Part shown: positions 59,886-64,000 of the stretch, one piece after another
How positions within the stretch are numbered: position 1 is the first letter of the stretch
Layout: the number at the start of each line of letters is the position of its first letter
Assembly (NCBI GenBank): GCA_030248225.1
Contig: JASANE010003505.1
Span: 23,978-87,977 of the forward strand
From: Trileptium ribeirensis
Lineage: Eukaryota > Nematoda > Enoplea > Enoplida > Thoracostomopsidae
Direction: 5' to 3'
DNA length: 64,000 nucleotides
Notes under the pieces: generated by a model
The model's database searches: none
What the model was told of the DNA's origin: nothing
What the model saw: the letters and a program-made list of their open reading frames with translations, nothing else
Translations under genes and position numbers: made by a program

Positions 59886-61699
59886 TATGTATACAGAAGT
59901 TTTTGTTTTATTTTAGTTTAACTTTAGAGTTTGGTCATGGTACGAGGCTATGACTTTGTTTTCGACTTTTGTCTGGCTGTAAAGCGAACGGGTGAATTGA
60001 GGATGTATTTGATAGTTTTCGAATTTTGATAAGTTTTGCAGAGACAGCGACTATGTAACAATGTCCTATGGATTTTTGGTTTGAATTCGCGAACATGTGC
60101 TAGGATGTGCCAGCCTGGTACATTGTCGGGGGCAAGGTCCCATTCCATTCCCCTCCTAAGTTATGGTTCGCAGAGAGATGGGTAAAACATCTATTTTCTA
60201 TCTACGCCGGAAAATTAATTTTCAAACCAAATTTAGCTACCACAAATTATTAAGTAAGCCTAATTGGTTGCTATGTCTGGATATATATTTACGCACTACA
60301 TTGCGCAAATAAGATATACTGATAAATCCTCAAACTGTGCGTGCCCCAGAAGACGCGGCATGAAAACTTACGCTTACATTATGGGCGATTTGTGAAGACA
60401 CAATTCTTCTTACGCGGCGGCTTGTTACACAACATTCTTAAGTGTTGTGTTAGCTATCATATATAGCGGAGGTCGGCCCTTGTGACAATTTTATAGTACA
60501 GCTTAGCTAAACGCTATCAAATTTACAGGGCCTGACGCGGATCGGAAAATGTCAGAGTAGCTGATCCAGGCTATCTTAGCCGCGGCGCGCTGTGACGAAT
60601 TGTTTCCATAGTGCACACATCTTAAGGTAAATGACACATTAGGCTCCATCGAAAGCAATCCACAGCCAAAATCTAGGAAATTACCTGACTACGCTACGTA
60701 GAATTCATTTCATAGATGTTAACATTGCAATAAATTAGCGGTTAAAGCATGCGGGGCCAGACTGTTTATAACAAAACTAAGTGATTGAAATTTCTCAAAA
60801 TTGTCTGTTTTCTTTGAAAATTTCCACATCAAATGCGTAATTGCAGTGTCTTTGAATGTAATAGAGTGCAACAGATTGTAATAGCGAATTTAAAAAAATT
60901 TATTTATAAAGCAGCAATTGCGATTAAGTACTATGCCAACATAACATGTAACAAGCTTATGTTTTTGAAGCGTCGAGTGGCGCTGTGGAATTCCCAGTAG
61001 TCTCGCATCGCAGGTTTGTCGCCGTTTTTACAGGCCACTTTGACAACAACGTCCGAGACCAAAAATTATACCTTTGCTTAAAGTATATAATCTAATAGAT
61101 ATACTGAAATTTATAGTTCGCGAAACAGGTGACGTACTTCATGCATATGGTTCATCCGTGCATGTAAATAATTCGTAAATGTTATAGTAGTCAATTCGAA
61201 TATTATGGTTGAGATAACATATTTTAATTTTATGCGAAAAAAGCGCAACAGCAGATACACATAGGAAACCAGCTTAATATCTCACGCATTACTAAACTGA
61301 TGTTAGTAAGATTGGGTGTTGATAATAAAAGATTATTTTAATAATTAAACTGCTTGGATATTTGCGATTTAACGCCATTTGAAATAAAAACATAGAAAAC
61401 GTGTCAACATGTTCAAAACCATGTAATTAGCCCATTTGTGTTTGTTTCAATTCAACTAACTCAACGTTGGGCGAACAGATGAATAATTGAACAGTCATCA
61501 TCGGGCACACAGCATAGTTTTCTGCACATTATACATTCGCAGATAGACAAAAATTCCAGTCGTGGTAAGATATAGTTTTTGGGGTCCGCACAACCCCCTC
61601 CCGTAGACCACTGTCCGCGAAAAACACTGGCAATGATCAACAAATGTCGGGGGCCAAGCGGCGAAATTAAGAAAAAATATTGATAACTTGATAGACACT
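59886..61699. other. Unassigned interval
   Basis: No gene identified. 60085-60160 holds the inverted copy of the GTACCAGGCTGGCACA repeat. 61560-61670 is GC-richer, with two overlapping minus frames (61461-61643, 61498-61698) that lack motifs. Confidence 0.4.
60085..60160 (-). repeat. Dispersed repeat with GTACCAGGCTGGCACA, copy 2
   Basis: Inverted relative to 47960-48056. Shares GGGACCyTGCCCC, then GACrATG, and the exact 16-mer. Confidence 0.6.
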
Positions 61700-61779
61700 C
61701 AGGGGCACAGTTCGCGGGCAGGCGGCCTCTTCACATTTCGTAAAACTGAGGCCTCGGTAAATTATCTAATGTGCCCCTG
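61700..61779. mobile_element. 80-bp hAT-like MITE
   Basis: Perfect 10-bp inverted ends CAGGGGCACA / TGTGCCCCTG, an inner GGCCTC/GAGGCC pair, and an exact 8-bp flanking duplication TAGACACT (61692-61699 and 61780-61787). CAGGG ends and 8-bp duplications are hAT hallmarks. It is far too short to code for anything. Confidence 0.88.
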
Positions 61780-61787
61780 TAGACACT

Positions 61788-63686
61788 ATTTGTAAGGTAG
61801 CAACACGCAATAACATGCCGAAACTTGAACAATCGATATTTATGGCGAAAGGTCAAAGAATCATATTCACGCCCAAAGCGATCCCGGGGTGGTACCAGAA
61901 AAATGTTGCTTAGTAAAGTACGGTAGTCTCCGTTGTTCAATTCGAAGCCTATGTTGGACGATATGGGCTGCGAAACACTATTACATGTATCTCCAGAATA
62001 GGTAAAGAACCTTATTAAAACCTGCTTTTTGATATTTTGACCGGGAAGATGAGGTCAGACCTGTTGGCGCTCCACTACAAGATAGATCATTATCACTTTC
62101 GCTATCGAGTAAAAAATTTAAAGAAATCCACTTATCCGAAATTGAGTAATGAGTGACAGGGACAGACAAAAGGAAATTATCGTTTAAATAACGTCGATAC
62201 TATATTTCATGTAGTTGTTAATTCAACTTTTACACATTTAAATTGCAAAAATTTAACCCACAAAATATACATTGCAACGTCAATGGTTAATTTTACAACT
62301 TACAACATGCAGTTTCCGTAAAATCATTAAATATATAATGCGATCTTAAAATTTCGATGTTTGTGGTGTTTATATGTTACGAATTTTGGGAAACAAAATG
62401 TGGAAAGTTTTCATGAGTATGGAATAATTCACATTTTTATCTCAACCAGCCTTGAAAATCATCTTATATTTCAGGGCGAGTCATGCAGCGTCCAGCATGA
62501 CTATAGCTACCTGACGACTAACAGAGACGTTTGATCAGGTACAATATCTGCGTAAATTTAATATTGGTCTAAACCGTAGTGTGGAATATCTGTGGGCTTA
62601 GAGAGGGTGGGACGAACACTCGGCGGAGGGTTGGAGTGATGTCATCAGGAGCTTCCTTATTTTTGCTAATTTTAACCAATTTTTGCTAATTTTGCTAAAA
62701 TTGTCTGCGCACTGCGCCGCCTGATAGCGACTACGACGACGCGCACATGTGGCTTGATGGAGGACCGACCCTTAGAGGAGTAACCCTCTAGCCGTATCAT
62801 CATTAGCTATGCTCTAAATCTATCAAGCAATTGTAAAAACTTGAAGCCGTTGAAATGCCTATTGTATCAGAAGGCTATTCAAACACCGTAATTTTGTGTG
62901 AGAAGCGTATATGATCTTTATGCACATAAACTTATTAATGCAAACCTGGTGTTTATAGTTCTCCACAAAATACGATGCAACACTCAATATCTATTCATGT
63001 GATCCCCAGTATATTTTAAGTTACCGCACTGTTAGACATGCCTTATCCTTGCTCGGTATTGATCTAAAAGAAATGCCGCAATGATGGATTTGCTGCGAAA
63101 AACAAACTTGGTCAAAAAACTGCTAACACGATAAAATACTGACATAACTGAACACACGCCTTGCCAGCAGTTGCCATAAAAGCTTCTCAAAATAGTATTG
63201 CAAGAGATTGTACGAATTCAACTGCTAGATCAATCGCTGCTGTATTAAAGGAAACGACCTGCTCGCGATGACTTTAGTAAGCAAGTCACGCTGCAGCCCA
63301 GGAATATTTAATGGTTGTTTAGTACAAAAACAAGGCCAGCGGCTATAAACCGATTTAATAAATGTGTGAAGAAAATAAATTCGTTAAAACCGATAGAAAA
63401 TAATCCTTTAACCTACATCTTTATCAATTTAACAACATACCTACGTAATTCTGCTAAATAGTTTTATTAAAATGAAGATTCATGCGCGAACGCTTACGTT
63501 GCAGTTGTGTAAAGGGCGTAGTTTGAGTATTTTAGAGTTTGAGGATTTTAGTTTGAGCATACTATGTATTATTTTGCACTAATGGGGTGGTACAAACAAG
63601 CTGTATATATTAATGGAAATAATAAATTATATTTCTACAAATTTTTATGGCTATTTTATTAGGTGGCGTTACATAATATATATATA
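61788..63686. other. Unassigned AT-rich interval
   Basis: No gene identified. 62620-62790 is a block with GC-rich edges and an A/T core of repeated TTTTGCTAATTTT. It resembles, on the reverse strand, the block near 840-960. Frames at 61731-61940 and 61981-62169 (minus) have no recognised motif. Confidence 0.4.
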
Positions 63687-64000
63687 TGTAATAACCGGTG
63701 ACGCAGCTGCATGGCGCAACTTCCTAACACCATGCCCATACGACCCCGGCTATCGTAACCTCAAGGGTGGACCGTGAATACTAAATTTTGAACCTATTCT
63801 TGGTCAGACCGAAGAAGCTACGCAGCTTAGCAGGCCGCAGGCGCGCTTCACGGGCGGTGCTCCGGACCCCGCCCGAAAGGTTGCGCACGTGTCTAGTATC
63901 GGGTATGATTTCTGAGGTCCCCAGGGAGGCTAGCACCGACACCTGCTCGCAGGTCATGGGAGCTTAGCCGCTATTCCCTATCTTAGACTCATCGGAAGTT
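63687..64000 (-). mobile_element. Large LTR-like repeat, copy 3, 3' end only
   Basis: Reverse-complemented, this matches the last 300 bases of copies 1 and 2 closely, including the CCATGCCCATACGACCCCGG string (plus strand), the dGACCTGCGAGCAGG-type segment and the terminus TTATTACA at 63687. It is inserted next to a TATATATA run (63676-63686) and continues beyond the window. Confidence 0.85.

Noticed and set aside
1..64000. Bacterial or phage origin
   Set aside because: No operons or long genes; gypsy, Polinton, hAT and piggyBac features point to an animal nuclear genome.

Overview
The window reads as a transposon-dominated stretch of an AT-rich animal nuclear genome. No bacterial-style operon, no ribosome-binding-site-led gene and no intact host protein-coding gene can be recognised; almost every open frame is under 150 codons. 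The recognisable coding remnants belong to animal mobile elements: a Ty3/gypsy retrotransposon with CsRn1-clade features, a Polinton/Maverick DNA transposon, a hAT element and piggyBac-type MITEs. An invertebrate fits best. A flatworm is plausible (CsRn1-type gypsy and very large LTR-type repeats), but the taxon cannot be fixed from this sequence.

Layout. 1-6165: unassigned AT-rich DNA with short tandem repeats. 6166-7286: first copy of a terminal-inverted-repeat element full of the palindrome TGTTCGCGAACA; further copies lie at 30372-31348 and 57490-58547. 7492-13454: first complete copy of a large GC-richer repeat that starts TGTAACAGG, ends GTTATTACA and is flanked by TTAT. A second, 9.7 kb copy is at 32770-42486, and the end of a third, inverted copy is at 63687-64000. 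16196-16460 and 31661-31925: two copies of a 265-bp TTAA-flanked MITE carrying a tRNA-like internal promoter. 25959-26512: a 554-bp hAT element with a perfect 8-bp target duplication. About 26900-29480: a decayed gypsy element in which gag, protease, the RT end, RNase H and the integrase zinc-binding domain can be read in order. 49757-50635: a fold-back repeat. About 50900-57258, minus strand: a decayed Polinton with protein-primed DNA polymerase, a small accessory protein, a penton-like protein and a major capsid protein. 58548-63686: low-complexity repeats and an 80-bp hAT-like MITE.

How the parts relate. These are independent insertions, some possibly nested, rather than a cooperating gene set. 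Every protein-coding mobile element seen here is broken. The parts that look best preserved are non-coding: inverted termini, hairpins (one with compensatory changes between two copies), palindrome arrays and pol III-type promoter boxes. Outside the mobile elements only two short stretches look exon-like: one near 31977-32122, and one inside a segment carried only by the first large repeat near 12463-12571.
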